From the NCBI GenBank assembly GCA_017964325.1, contig JAGCSE010000020.1:1-16614 (forward strand): a DNA stretch of 16,614 nt, read 5' to 3'. This document shows, piece by piece, positions 5,943-14,337 of the stretch; within the stretch, counting starts at the first letter, position 1; each line of letters begins with the position of its first letter. A model generated the notes under the pieces. The model did not search any database. It worked only from the letters and a program-made list of their open reading frames with translations, and was not told where the DNA came from. The DNA is from Victivallales bacterium (lineage in GTDB: Bacteria; Verrucomicrobiota; Lentisphaeria; Oligosphaerales; Oligosphaeraceae). A program made the translations under genes and the position numbers.

Positions 5943-8900
5943 CTATTTGGTCGCGGGGAGGGTGATGATGGAACCGACGGGAAGCCGTTCGGCGTTCAGG
6001 CCTGGATTCAGCTTCAGGATTTCATCCACGAGTTTCTTGTCGCCAAGTTCGCGTTCGGCAATGGATTCCAGCGTGTCGCCTTTTTTAATTTGGTATTGGA
6101 AAGGCTTGTCATGTGTGAAGGGGCGGTTTTCGCCCGTGTGGCTGACGACGCCGACTTTTACGACTTGCTTGCGTTCGCCAAGGCGGAAGGAAAGCGTCTG
6201 ATGTGTTTCGTCGGGACGGCCGTAGTTCGTGAAGACTTCGGCGTAGAGCGTGACGGGGCCGATGACCTTCTGGGAGTGGGAGCCATAGTAGTCGGTCTCG
6301 ATGACGTAGTCGCCTTTTTTCGCATTACGAATCATAAATTCTTCTGGACCATAGCCTTGCGTGAAATCAGGGGAGTTGCGGCCGCCCGTTGCGGTGAATC
6401 GGTGGTTGTACATGCACTTTTCGCGGAAGGGGTCGGTGACCCAGAGGTCCATGTCCGTCATATCCGTGTCCCAGTTGATGATGACACGGATGTCAACGTC
6501 AATCAGATGGCGGAATTCTTCGGGAATCTCTTTGATGGCGATGTTCTGGCGTTTGGCGCGTTCGGCGATGCGGTTGATTTCGTTCAACGCGATGTTTTCG
6601 ATTTCGGGGAAGCGGCTGTTGAACTTGTTGTTGACGACGATGAACAGCAAGTCAATGGCTTCCTGGAACTTACCGAGTTCGTCCAGCACGAGCGCGAGAT
6701 CGCGGTAGGACTGCGGCTCCTCCTTCGCCATGGCGAGAACCTTGCGGAAAACCTGTTCGGCGGATTCAAGTTCGCCGAAGAAGCGGAGTTTGTAGCCGAG
6801 AATGCGGAGGACTTGCCGGTTTTCAAGTTCGAGTTCAGCGAGATTGGAAAGGACAGTGACGGCGGTCGCCTTGTCCTTCTGTTCCGTCGCGAAGAAGTCC
6901 GCGCAGTCCATGTAGAAGCCGGGGGCGTCTCCATACGTCTTGCGTAGCGTGAGATACGTTTCGTAAGCTTTGCCTTTGGCGGCTTTGCGGAGATCGTCCA
7001 GATACGGCGCGGAGGGCGTCCACGCCTGGATGGCGGTGCGTGCGGATGGCGTGGCGGATGGTTCCGCATTGGCGCGAGCGGGAGCTTCCTCCATGGCGAC
7101 GGCACCGTCTTCCATGGCCGTAGGAGCTGCCATAGCCCGCATGGCAGGGGCAGGAGCGGGAGCTCCAGCAACTGCATTACTGCGTAATTCTACATCTCTT
7201 CTTACACTTCTTCTTTCACTGTTTCGTGAGAAAATGCGTCCGAAGAATCCACGCTGTTCATCGCCAATATCGGCATTGATGCCCATTTCAACATCATCAT
7301 CCCTTGATTTTGCGCCGACGGCGGCAAATGAACGCGTGTTGTGCCATGCTACGAGCGCGTCCCAAATCGCCTTGACATGGTTCATGTCGTTCGGAACGAG
7401 CTGGCCGGGCTCAGGCTTGTTCGTCTTGCCCTCGCGTGCGATGCGTTCGTCATACTGCTTGCGCATATCCGGCAGGGATTCCGGCGGGCGGACATGGTAG
7501 CGGACATATTGCTCCAAGTTGTCCAAAACGAGCAGGGATGTGTTGGGCGTGACGAGCCCGAACTGCTTGCCGGCGGCGGTGACGACATCTTCCGCCGCGT
7601 TGTCCGCAAGTAACGACGCAATCAGCATTTGTCCGTAATTTGTGCGGAGTACGCTGCCTTGTGGGGCATCCGCCGTGTTCAGGCTGAAGGAGAGCGTTTG
7701 CGGCTTGTCTCCTGTTTTGAACGTAACATCCAATTTGTGTGCCCCTTCGGGCAAAATGCCTGCGACGGCGAGCTTGCCGGATTCGAGCTTGGTTTTGCAA
7801 TCGTTGGTTATGTCTTTGCCGTCCAGAAGGATGGATGTGACGGCGGCGGACTGTGTGTTGAAAATGGCGATGGCCTCGTCTAGCTCAATCGTGCGGAGGT
7901 CGATGGCCTGGCCACCCGTTTTCTGCGATAGTCTGCGGAGCGTGGCGATGTTCTGGTCGCGGTCTTGGAATACGGCATTGAGCTGACGCTGTGCGAGATT
8001 AATGGTTTTAAGGTCTGGACCGAAATTGTCAAGACCATCCGAGCAGAGGATGATGTTGGCGTTTGCAGGCGTAGTGGCGATGGCGGCGGCGAGATTGGAG
8101 GCACCGTCAAAGGGGGCTTTTCGGATGGCGTCCAGCAGGGCGGATGGCGAGTCGAACTGCTTGGGCTGTTCAGGCTTGTCACGGAAGATGACGAGCGTCA
8201 ACGGCTGTTTGTTCGGAAGGATTTTTTCAAGGAAAGACAGTTCGGCATCATGATCGGTCTTATCGCGGGAGGCGGAAGCATCCCAAAGAACGATGGTCGG
8301 CGGCTGCCGTTTGGTGCCCGAAGTCGTTTCCACGACGGCATCAACAGCAAAATAGCAGTTGCCGTCCGAGGCCTTTTCGGCGACGGCGCATTTAAGCGGG
8401 GCGGTCATGATGGCGACGTTCAAATCCTCTGAAAGGGCGATGTCCTTCATTTCCGTTTCGGCTACATAGAGGTTCTGCCATGAACCGAACGACAGATTGG
8501 CAAACTTGCCGACGCGGACTTCCGGGGCTTTCTGCGCGGCCGCTACTTCGATGCGTAACTTGAAGGAGCGCAATGGCTTCTCAAATCGCAGAGGTTGTTT
8601 GTAGTAAGTCGCGTAGTCATTGCCTTCTTTGACGATATCGACGTTGGAGACGTATTTGACGCGGATTTTGCGCGTTCCGCCGGCAGGCAGCGGATAGATT
8701 CGCGTCTTGAAAACGTTGCCGGCGGCCTGTTCGACAAGGCCTGGATCGACACCCTGCCGGACAAGCTCTTCAAATACGACGCGCGCCTTCTCCTTTTCGA
8801 CGATGACGCCGTCCACAAGTGTGCCGTTGATGTCGAGTGCGTAGCCGGAGACGGTCGCATCCGTCGGCAGCGGAAAGTAGAGTTCGCCTTCGAGAACACG

Positions 8901-9146
8901 ATTGTTGGGGTTGAAGAAAGTGAGCGTCATGGTCGTTTCCGCATGGACGCCGTTGACGGCGGCGCGGATATCGACGTCTTTCACTTCAATGGGTTGGGCC
9001 TGGATTTCAGGCGGCAGTTTGATGACGATTGGCTCGATGATGATTGGCGGGCGGGGGGGGATTGGTGGACGCGGAATGATGTTTTTGTTGGCTTCCTGCG
9101 CGAAGAGCGCCAACGATGCAAGACAGCAAACAGTAAGCAGTTTCAT
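5943..9146 (-). CDS. Secreted VIT-vWA-TPR-DUF2135-LysM protein
   Basis: A 1067-residue exported multidomain protein. A signal peptide (MKLLTVCCLASLALFAQ) leads into a Pro-rich stretch at about 25-40. A VIT (inter-alpha-trypsin) domain follows at about 47-170, then a vWA-like domain at about 283-436 with the MIDAS motif DASAS (289-293) and an SDG loop near 370. Next are an Ala/Pro linker at about 658-711 and TPR-like helices at about 714-838. A DUF2135 (YfaP-type) domain spans about 884-974, with INWDTDMTDMDLWVTDP and FTQGYGPEEF. A C-terminal LysM spans about 1016-1063 (IKKGDTLESIAERELGD). The LysM domain suggests binding to peptidoglycan. The frame stays open 14 codons further upstream, but the chosen ATG has an excellent ribosome site and begins the signal peptide. 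Bacterial VIT/vWA proteins are poorly characterised; adhesion or envelope complex assembly is inferred. Confidence 0.9.
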   Translation of the reverse strand: MKLLTVCCLASLALFAQEANKNIIPRPPIPPRPPIIIEPIVIKLPPEIQAQPIEVKDVDIRAAVNGVHAETTMTLTFFNPNNRVLEGELYFPLPTDATVSGYALDINGTLVDGVIVEKEKARVVFEELVRQGVDPGLVEQAAGNVFKTRIYPLPAGGTRKIRVKYVSNVDIVKEGNDYATYYKQPLRFEKPLRSFKLRIEVAAAQKAPEVRVGKFANLSFGSWQNLYVAETEMKDIALSEDLNVAIMTAPLKCAVAEKASDGNCYFAVDAVVETTSGTKRQPPTIVLWDASASRDKTDHDAELSFLEKILPNKQPLTLVIFRDKPEQPKQFDSPSALLDAIRKAPFDGASNLAAAIATTPANANIILCSDGLDNFGPDLKTINLAQRQLNAVFQDRDQNIATLRRLSQKTGGQAIDLRTIELDEAIAIFNTQSAAVTSILLDGKDITNDCKTKLESGKLAVAGILPEGAHKLDVTFKTGDKPQTLSFSLNTADAPQGSVLRTNYGQMLIASLLADNAAEDVVTAAGKQFGLVTPNTSLLVLDNLEQYVRYHVRPPESLPDMRKQYDERIAREGKTNKPEPGQLVPNDMNHVKAIWDALVAWHNTRSFAAVGAKSRDDDVEMGINADIGDEQRGFFGRIFSRNSERRSVRRDVELRSNAVAGAPAPAPAMRAMAAPTAMEDGAVAMEEAPARANAEPSATPSARTAIQAWTPSAPYLDDLRKAAKGKAYETYLTLRKTYGDAPGFYMDCADFFATEQKDKATAVTVLSNLAELELENRQVLRILGYKLRFFGELESAEQVFRKVLAMAKEEPQSYRDLALVLDELGKFQEAIDLLFIVVNNKFNSRFPEIENIALNEINRIAERAKRQNIAIKEIPEEFRHLIDVDIRVIINWDTDMTDMDLWVTDPFREKCMYNHRFTATGGRNSPDFTQGYGPEEFMIRNAKKGDYVIETDYYGSHSQKVIGPVTLYAEVFTNYGRPDETHQTLSFRLGERKQVVKVGVVSHTGENRPFTHDKPFQYQIKKGDTLESIAERELGDKKLVDEILKLNPGLNAERLPVGSIITLPATK

Positions 9147-9152
9147 GATTTT

Positions 9153-9159
9153 CCTTCCT
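9153..9159 (-). promoter_or_regulatory. Ribosome binding site deciding the VIT-protein start
   Basis: The minus strand reads AGGAAGG six nt before the ATG at 9146. This is the strongest Shine-Dalgarno in the window and supports that start over an in-frame codon at 9188. Confidence 0.85.
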
Positions 9160-9205
9160 CTTTTTGTGGGTGAAAGCAGGTCGGTCAAACGGCCTTCCTT
9201 GTACT

Positions 9206-9233
9206 ATAATAATATATGTTCACTAAAAATCAA
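9206..9233 (-). promoter_or_regulatory. Candidate promoter of the VIT/thioredoxin-like operon
   Basis: On the minus strand TTGATT (9233-9228) is followed after 16 bp by TATTAT (9211-9206) in an AT-rich tract. This predicts transcription from about 9199 and a leader of about 50 nt before the ATG at 9146. The frame extension to 9188 would begin only about 10 nt after this start, further supporting the internal ATG. Confidence 0.5.
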
Positions 9234-9531
9234 ATGGAAATGGCGTGCGCGTTCCGCATGCGCCTCTGTCAAACCTTAAACCTATAGGGGCGAAAAAAGG
9301 AAAATTCTAATTGTAATTGCTGGATGGTCTCATAAAAAGGCATTCTGCTGATGGAAATTCGTTTACTCAAGGCGAGACGGTAATATTCTTAACTTAAGCC
9401 CCTTAGGAAGTTAACTGTGGGGAAAATGAACACTTGAGGGTGAACATAACCTATGGTAACACAGGAAAATAAATGGAACCGCGTTGACGGTGGCAGGAAC
9501 AAAAGTCAGGAGTATTGCCGAGATGGCCTCG

Positions 9532-12500
9532 TTATCCCAAAAGGAAATTCAGATCGTCCAATGTAAATTTCGGCGGTTGGCCGGAGTTTTCATGATCAAG
9601 GATGGAGTTGGCCAGATTTCTTTTACTTTGTTGCATTAGCAAGACTTTCTCCTCAATGGTGTCTTTCGTAATGACTTTGTATGCAAATACATGGCTTGTC
9701 TGGCCGATGCGGTAGGCGCGGTCGATGGCCTGCGCTTCCGTGGCGGGATTCCACCATGGGTCGAGCAGGAAGATGTAGTCGGCGGCGGTGAGATTGAGGC
9801 CAACACCGCCCGCCTTGAGGCTGATGAGAAATGCGGCGATGTTCGGATTAGTCTGGAATGACGTGACTTGTGCTTCCCTGTCAGGTGTCTGTCCGTCCAG
9901 GTAGGCGTATGGGAGATTGCGTTGGCGGAGACGTTCGGCGACGATTTTTAGAAATGTCGTAAACTGCGAGAATACAAGAACTTTATGATGTTCGTCCGCA
10001 AGGGAGGCGATTTTGTCCATGACAAGTTCCAGTTTGGCTGAGTCTTCATGGATGCGGCCGCTGTCCAGCAGGCCTGGATGGCAGGCGGCTTGGCGGAGGC
10101 GAAGAAGCGCAACGAGCGAATCCATGGTCGATTGTCCTGCGACTTTTTCATCTTCCTTTCCCAGAAGCTTCTGACGAAAATACAGGCGGAGATTTTCATA
10201 TTCGGCGCGTTGTGTTTCGTCAAGTTCGCACCAGAGAACGAGTTCCGTCTTTTGTGGAAGATCTGTGGCGACTTGTTGCTTGGTGCGTCGCAGGATGAAT
10301 GGCCGAACTGCGGCGCGAATTTTCTCGACGTTTTTGGCAGAAATCTGTCCGTTTGGACCGAGCGACGGTGTGGTCAGAAGGTTTCCAAAGAGCCCTGGAT
10401 TCAGGAATTCCAGTTGCGATGCCAATTCAGACAACGAATTTTCGATGGGAGTTCCCGTCATGGCGATTCGGAAGTCCGCTTTGATGAGGCGTGCGGCTTC
10501 GGCGGCGGCCGCATGGGCGTTTTTGATGGTCTGCGATTCATCGAGAATGCATGTGTCGAAAGGAATTTTTGCAAGTTTGAGGGCGTCGTTGCGAAGCGTG
10601 CCGTATGTCGTCAAAACGATGTCGTCATGATCGAACGCGTGAGGATCGCAAGAGCGGTTGGAACCTGCATGGATGCGGACACGAAAGTGCGGCGTGAATT
10701 TCTGCGCTTCAGACATCCAGTTGAAAATGAGAGACTTTGGAACGACGACAAGCGTGGGGCGGTTGCAACCTTGCGTGTGGCGCGAGTCGATGAAGGCAAG
10801 AATCTGGATGGTTTTGCCAAGGCCCATGTCATCGGCAAGGCAGGCTCCGAGGCGGCGTTCGTACATGGCGAGTAGCCAGCCAAGTCCTTCACGTTGATAA
10901 GGGCGGAGTGTGGCATGGAATGACGGCGGCGGGTCTGTGGGAACGGCGGCGATGTCGCGGAAATGGCGGACGTTTTCGCGGAATGTTTCATCGAAATCGA
11001 CTTTCTGTTCTTCCAGAAGTGATTCGATGAGAGCTGCTTGTTCGAGTTTGAATCGGATGGCGTCTCCAGCTTTTTCGCCGAGTTCCGTGAGGACGGTGAA
11101 ATTCTGGAGCCATTCGAGCGGAAGGAGGCCATACGTGCCGTCGTCGAGGCGGACGGCGTTGGCACCTTCGGATTGAGCTTTGAGGATGTCGGGGAGGGGG
11201 ATGGACTGTCCGTCGAAATCGACTTCCGCCTGTAGGTCAAACCAGTCAATGCCAGATTTCATAACAGGTTGTTTGACAAGTGGTTTGCGATATGTTTTGC
11301 CTTCGGCGGTGATGAACCAGTCTTCGTTGACGAGCGTTTGGACGGCTTCGTCCAATTTGGATGGATGGAGCTTCCAGCCGAGTTCTTCGGAACCCGCCTT
11401 GCTGTTGAAGCGGAAGCCTAAGTCTTTCATTCTGAGCTTCAAAGCTTCTTCGGCGATGGAATTGCGGGCAATGAGGGCGTTTGGGGTGCGACCGTTGAGT
11501 TTGGTTTTTGATTCGAATTCATCGACGATGGCGGAATCGTAGTCAAAGGAGAGGATGGCATGGAGTTGTTCGTGGCCCTGATATTTGTAGATGGCTGTGC
11601 GGATGTAGAGTCGTCCTTTTACGGGCGGTGTTAGGATTTCTGGTTTCAGAATTGCAGGAATAGTGGATAGCGGCAGACTGGTTGTGGCGGTAAGATGACG
11701 TGCAAGACGTTGGGCCGCTTCTAGTTGAAGAGGACGAGACGGAGTAGATAAAAGTTTCTGGGCGCTTTCTTCCGCGTGATTGAAATCACAGTGCAAAAGA
11801 TGGTTCTTTGACAGGATGAGTGACGGAGGAAAAATGGCAAGTATCTGGTCTTGAGGTATATCTGAAAAAATGGGAACAGGCTGGAACGTCTGGTCGTCTT
11901 GTTGGATGAAGCCGATGTCAAATGATATAGGAACGGAAAAATCGACGGTGGCTGCGTGGAGCTTTCGCGGCTGTTCGGTGTTGGAAGTCCAGCGGAGAAG
12001 ATTACGTGTATCGAGGGCTTCAAAGAAATGGGTGGCGAGGAGGATTGGGAGTTGGAAAGCGTTTGGCGGGAGAGATTTGTCTTTTGGAAGGGAGGCTTGG
12101 AGAAGGCGTGCCAACGGAATGGAATCGATGACGGTGGAGTTGTCAATAAGCAAAGGTTTGGCGGGAAAGGGCTTTTCGCCTGAGAGGGCGGTCTGCCGCC
12201 AATAGACATCCAGACGGATGGCGTCATGTTTAAGTGGTTGTAATTCGATTGGCAGGACGAAGATGATTTGTGTGGCGTTGTTTGGAGTGCTTAATTGGAA
12301 TTTCGGGAGTTGGATGCGCGGTTCAGGGCGGCGTTGATCTTCTTCGACGGCGGCTGTGGCGGAACGCGATTTCTCTGGTTCGTATTGGAGTTCCCCATTG
12401 TTGTAAGTCATTGTCGTGGAAGAAGAAAAACGCATGGATACGTTTCGTTTCAAGGCGAACAGCAGGTCGCCAGAGGCTTCTGCAAGCTTGAGGGCGGTCC

Positions 12501-12711
12501 ACAAATGCGGGCAGACGCCGTCGGTGGGGCAGTCGCATTCCGGAATGAGACGGCGGTCTTTTACGGTGAAGGAAACAGTGAAGAGTTGTTTTCCTTCATG
12601 GATTTCCGCAGTCAGGCGATCGGGAGCACCCATGATGACGTGCGATCCAGGCAACAGTTCTTCGCCGCGCTTCCGTTGTTCTTCTGTAAAATTTACACTG
12701 AATTTATCCAC
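9532..12711 (-). CDS. SNF2-family DNA-dependent ATPase with SWIM zinc finger
   Basis: A 1059-residue Swi2/Snf2 superfamily-2 ATPase that probably translocates on double-stranded DNA to remodel protein-DNA complexes. A SWIM zinc finger is visible near the N-terminus (Cys59-x-Cys61, Cys67-x-His69), followed by a long accessory region to about 590. The ATPase core has YQREGLGWLL (605-614), Walker A DDMGLGKT (627-634), Walker B DESQ (724-727, a DEAH variant), TGTPIENS (752-759), VFSQF (913-917), LKAGGVGLNL (965-974) and QAIDRAYRIGQ (994-1004). All core motifs are intact, so it should be active. The start codon is GTG without a clear ribosome site, so the exact N-terminus is uncertain by some residues. 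The gene follows the PD-(D/E)XK nuclease by 107 bp on the same strand, and a DNA repair or defence role is possible. Confidence 0.94.
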   Translation of the reverse strand: MDKFSVNFTEEQRKRGEELLPGSHVIMGAPDRLTAEIHEGKQLFTVSFTVKDRRLIPECDCPTDGVCPHLWTALKLAEASGDLLFALKRNVSMRFSSSTTMTYNNGELQYEPEKSRSATAAVEEDQRRPEPRIQLPKFQLSTPNNATQIIFVLPIELQPLKHDAIRLDVYWRQTALSGEKPFPAKPLLIDNSTVIDSIPLARLLQASLPKDKSLPPNAFQLPILLATHFFEALDTRNLLRWTSNTEQPRKLHAATVDFSVPISFDIGFIQQDDQTFQPVPIFSDIPQDQILAIFPPSLILSKNHLLHCDFNHAEESAQKLLSTPSRPLQLEAAQRLARHLTATTSLPLSTIPAILKPEILTPPVKGRLYIRTAIYKYQGHEQLHAILSFDYDSAIVDEFESKTKLNGRTPNALIARNSIAEEALKLRMKDLGFRFNSKAGSEELGWKLHPSKLDEAVQTLVNEDWFITAEGKTYRKPLVKQPVMKSGIDWFDLQAEVDFDGQSIPLPDILKAQSEGANAVRLDDGTYGLLPLEWLQNFTVLTELGEKAGDAIRFKLEQAALIESLLEEQKVDFDETFRENVRHFRDIAAVPTDPPPSFHATLRPYQREGLGWLLAMYERRLGACLADDMGLGKTIQILAFIDSRHTQGCNRPTLVVVPKSLIFNWMSEAQKFTPHFRVRIHAGSNRSCDPHAFDHDDIVLTTYGTLRNDALKLAKIPFDTCILDESQTIKNAHAAAAEAARLIKADFRIAMTGTPIENSLSELASQLEFLNPGLFGNLLTTPSLGPNGQISAKNVEKIRAAVRPFILRRTKQQVATDLPQKTELVLWCELDETQRAEYENLRLYFRQKLLGKEDEKVAGQSTMDSLVALLRLRQAACHPGLLDSGRIHEDSAKLELVMDKIASLADEHHKVLVFSQFTTFLKIVAERLRQRNLPYAYLDGQTPDREAQVTSFQTNPNIAAFLISLKAGGVGLNLTAADYIFLLDPWWNPATEAQAIDRAYRIGQTSHVFAYKVITKDTIEEKVLLMQQSKRNLANSILDHENSGQPPKFTLDDLNFLLG

Positions 12712-12742
12712 GAATGTAAATGGAGCAATGACGAATGGCTTT

Positions 12743-12813
12743 TTAACACAGAGGCGCGGAGGCGTAGAGGATTAACGCAAAGGCGCGGAGGCGGAGGTTA
12801 ATGCGGAGCCGAG
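12743..12813. repeat. Degenerate tandem repeat with TTAACRCARAGGCGCGGAGG core
   Basis: Unit 1 (12743-12771) and unit 2 (12772-12797) share AACRCARAGGCGCGGAGGCG with two differences, at 12745-12764 and 12774-12793. A decayed third unit starting TTAATGCGG follows at 12798-12813. Each begins with TTAA. It fills most of the gap between the nuclease stop and the SNF2 start, ending about 30 nt before that GTG. It resembles the dispersed 'CGCAAAGGCGC' class of short purine-rich intergenic repeats found in several environmental phyla. I see no hairpin or coding capacity in it. Confidence 0.7.
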
Positions 12814-12818
12814 TTTTT

Positions 12819-13754
12819 TCAAAGATTGCCGTTGACGGCGGGGCAGATTTCACGGAAATTGCAGTTGCGGCAGTTGTATTCATTTGGATTGCAGGGGAAA
12901 TCCTCTTCGTCCGCGACGTTGTTTTCGACATCTTTCAGCTTGGCTTTCATGGCTTGCGCGGACGTAAGAATCTGGTCTTTGACGGAGACGAGCAGTGCGG
13001 CGTCGATGGAATAGTCGCTCATGCGTGCGCCATCGTAGAGGAACACGCCGTGCGGGGCGATTTTTTCAAGCGGAACATACCATTTTTCAAGGGCATAGAG
13101 AGCGTAGCAAGCCAGTTGGAAACGGAGGGAATCCTTCTTTTCGGAGCCTGTCTTCCAGTCGATGATATGCAGAAGGCCGTCGGAATCCGTATAGGCGAAA
13201 TCGACGGCGCACCAGACTTTCAAATCGTCAACCGTGAACGTATCCAGTGTGTCAATGGGCTTCCAATTGACGAATGGGACGTTTGTAATCGTCTTGAGGA
13301 CAGCGGAATACGCAAAGTTGTCGATGCAGTCCAAGACACGTTGCTTGATGGCATCCGTTTCTTCTTTCGGAACATGTTTGCCGTCGCCGTAATATAATTC
13401 AAAGAGATTTGTTTTCTTTGGATACTGCTTCCATTCTTGGTTGACGGAAGATCGCCAGCCGCTGCGCATGGCGTTGAGGGCGCGTTCTTTCATTTCATCT
13501 GCGGTCGGTATGGCGCCTGTGCGGGAGAAGTTTTCCAGCGTGGCTTTGATCAAATCATGGATGATGCTTCCAATCCAGACGATCATCGGGCGGATGTTCT
13601 TGAGGATGTAGAGCTTGCGCGTTTTTTCATCGGCTTCGGCCTCCCATCCGCCCCATGAGCCATAATGATTATAATAATAGGCTTTTGGGCAGGAAATGAA
13701 TAACTGGTGGCGGGAAAATGACCAGGAGAATTCGTTGACGAGTTTTTTGGGCAT
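12819..13754 (-). CDS. PD-(D/E)XK nuclease-family protein with probable Fe-S cluster (RecB/Cas4-like)
   Basis: A 311-residue RecB-like nuclease. The catalytic pattern is visible: a motif-I-type histidine (IGSIIHDLIK, His66), an acidic residue in WCAVDFAYTD (Asp185), IIDWKTG (Asp199, Lys201) and the QLACYALYA helix (Gln213, Tyr217). One N-terminal cysteine (SCPKAYYY, Cys22) and a C-terminal cluster (Cys288, Cys295, Cys298, Cys304 in CNPNEYNCRNCNFREICP) match the split 1+3 cysteine arrangement that binds a 4Fe-4S cluster in AddB and Cas4 nucleases. It is longer than Cas4, and no cas genes or CRISPR repeats are present. A general repair or processing nuclease is most likely. It lies between tadA and the SNF2 ATPase on one strand, and a joint role with the latter is plausible but unproven. 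Confidence 0.88.
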   Translation of the reverse strand: MPKKLVNEFSWSFSRHQLFISCPKAYYYNHYGSWGGWEAEADEKTRKLYILKNIRPMIVWIGSIIHDLIKATLENFSRTGAIPTADEMKERALNAMRSGWRSSVNQEWKQYPKKTNLFELYYGDGKHVPKEETDAIKQRVLDCIDNFAYSAVLKTITNVPFVNWKPIDTLDTFTVDDLKVWCAVDFAYTDSDGLLHIIDWKTGSEKKDSLRFQLACYALYALEKWYVPLEKIAPHGVFLYDGARMSDYSIDAALLVSVKDQILTSAQAMKAKLKDVENNVADEEDFPCNPNEYNCRNCNFREICPAVNGNL

Positions 13755-13778
13755 GGAGATATTTGGGTTGAAATAAGA

Positions 13779-13808
13779 TATAAAGGAGGATATTATCTCT
13801 TTTTACAA
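13779..13808 (-). promoter_or_regulatory. Weak candidate promoter upstream of the nuclease gene
   Basis: On the minus strand TTGTAA (13808-13803) and TTTATA (13784-13779) are 18 bp apart in the 82-bp gap after tadA. The predicted start near 13772 would leave a leader of about 18 nt before the ATG at 13754, with no clear ribosome site. Read-through from tadA is the alternative. Confidence 0.3.
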
Positions 13809-13836
13809 TATCCCATTCCTGAAAAAAGGCAAGCCA

Positions 13837-14307
13837 TCAAGCGTTTTTATCTTGGCGGCGTCTGCGGAAAAACGACTGGAGAATGTCGCGTGCTTCGTCT
13901 TCCAAAAGGCCTGATTGGACTTCCACCTGATGGAGCATTCCCGTAAATCCCGTGATATCAAGGGCTGATCCCGCCGCCCCCATGCGCGGGTCCGGACAGG
14001 CGAACACAAGTTTTCCAAGACGCGCGTTGACCATCGCTCCCGCACACATGGCGCATGGCTCCTTCGTGACGAACAGCGTGCAATCTTCCAGCCGCCAGTC
14101 GCCTTTGGCGGCTGAAGCTTGCGTCAGCGCAAGGATTTCCGCATGGGCGGTGGCATCTTTCAACCGTTCCACTTGATTATGGGCGCGTGCAATGATGCGA
14201 TCTTGCCAGAGAATGACGGCGCCGACGGGAACTTCGCCCTCTTCGGCGGCCATGTTGGCTTGCGACAATGCCAGCCGCATACAGGCTTCGTCTGTGTAAA
14301 GTGGCAT
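13837..14307 (-). CDS. tadA: tRNA-specific adenosine deaminase
   Basis: A 156-residue zinc deaminase that converts A34 to inosine in tRNA-Arg(ACG), an essential decoding step in the cytoplasm. The deaminase signature is complete: HAE at 55-57 (zinc ligand His55, proton-shuttle Glu57) and PCAMC at 84-88 (zinc ligands Cys85 and Cys88). Also present are GEVPVGAV (24-31), HNQVE (43-47) and the DPRMGAAGSALDI segment typical of TadA. Length is normal. The ATG at 14307 lacks a good Shine-Dalgarno, but the family-conserved N-terminal helix starts immediately after it. It lies 30 nt downstream of the HTH-EIIA gene and is probably co-transcribed with it. Guanine or cytosine deaminases share the fold but not this segment pattern. 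Confidence 0.95.
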   Translation of the reverse strand: MPLYTDEACMRLALSQANMAAEEGEVPVGAVILWQDRIIARAHNQVERLKDATAHAEILALTQASAAKGDWRLEDCTLFVTKEPCAMCAGAMVNARLGKLVFACPDPRMGAAGSALDITGFTGMLHQVEVQSGLLEDEARDILQSFFRRRRQDKNA

Positions 14308-14337
14308 AATATGCGTGTTGAAAGAAAATTATGGAGG

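Larger units (their letters stand above)
9147..9531. other. Gene-free stretch between the SNF2 gene and the VIT operon
   Basis: This stretch of 385 bp contains no convincing coding sequence on either strand and no RNA gene I recognise. It holds the VIT ribosome site and promoter (9153-9233). Just upstream of that promoter is an imperfect hairpin with 8 paired bases and a 2-nt bulge: GGCG-TGCG (9242-9249) against CGCA-TG-CGCC (9255-9264). A palindrome CCTATAGG lies at 9281-9288. A perfect 7-bp inverted repeat, TTAACTT/AAGTTAA, spans 9389-9414 with a 12-nt loop. No T-tailed hairpin follows the SNF2 stop on the minus strand, so its terminator is not obvious. Confidence 0.6.

Noticed and set aside
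5934..6947. 337-residue plus-strand open frame opposite the VIT-protein gene
   Set aside because: It lies antisense to the TPR, DUF2135 and LysM domains, and its Phe/Asp/Val-rich product has no motif. It is a codon-bias shadow.
12819..13754. Cas4 with a nearby CRISPR array
   Set aside because: The cysteine pattern is Cas4-like, but the protein is longer and there are no cas1/cas2 genes. The repeats at 12743-12813 are contiguous without spacers.
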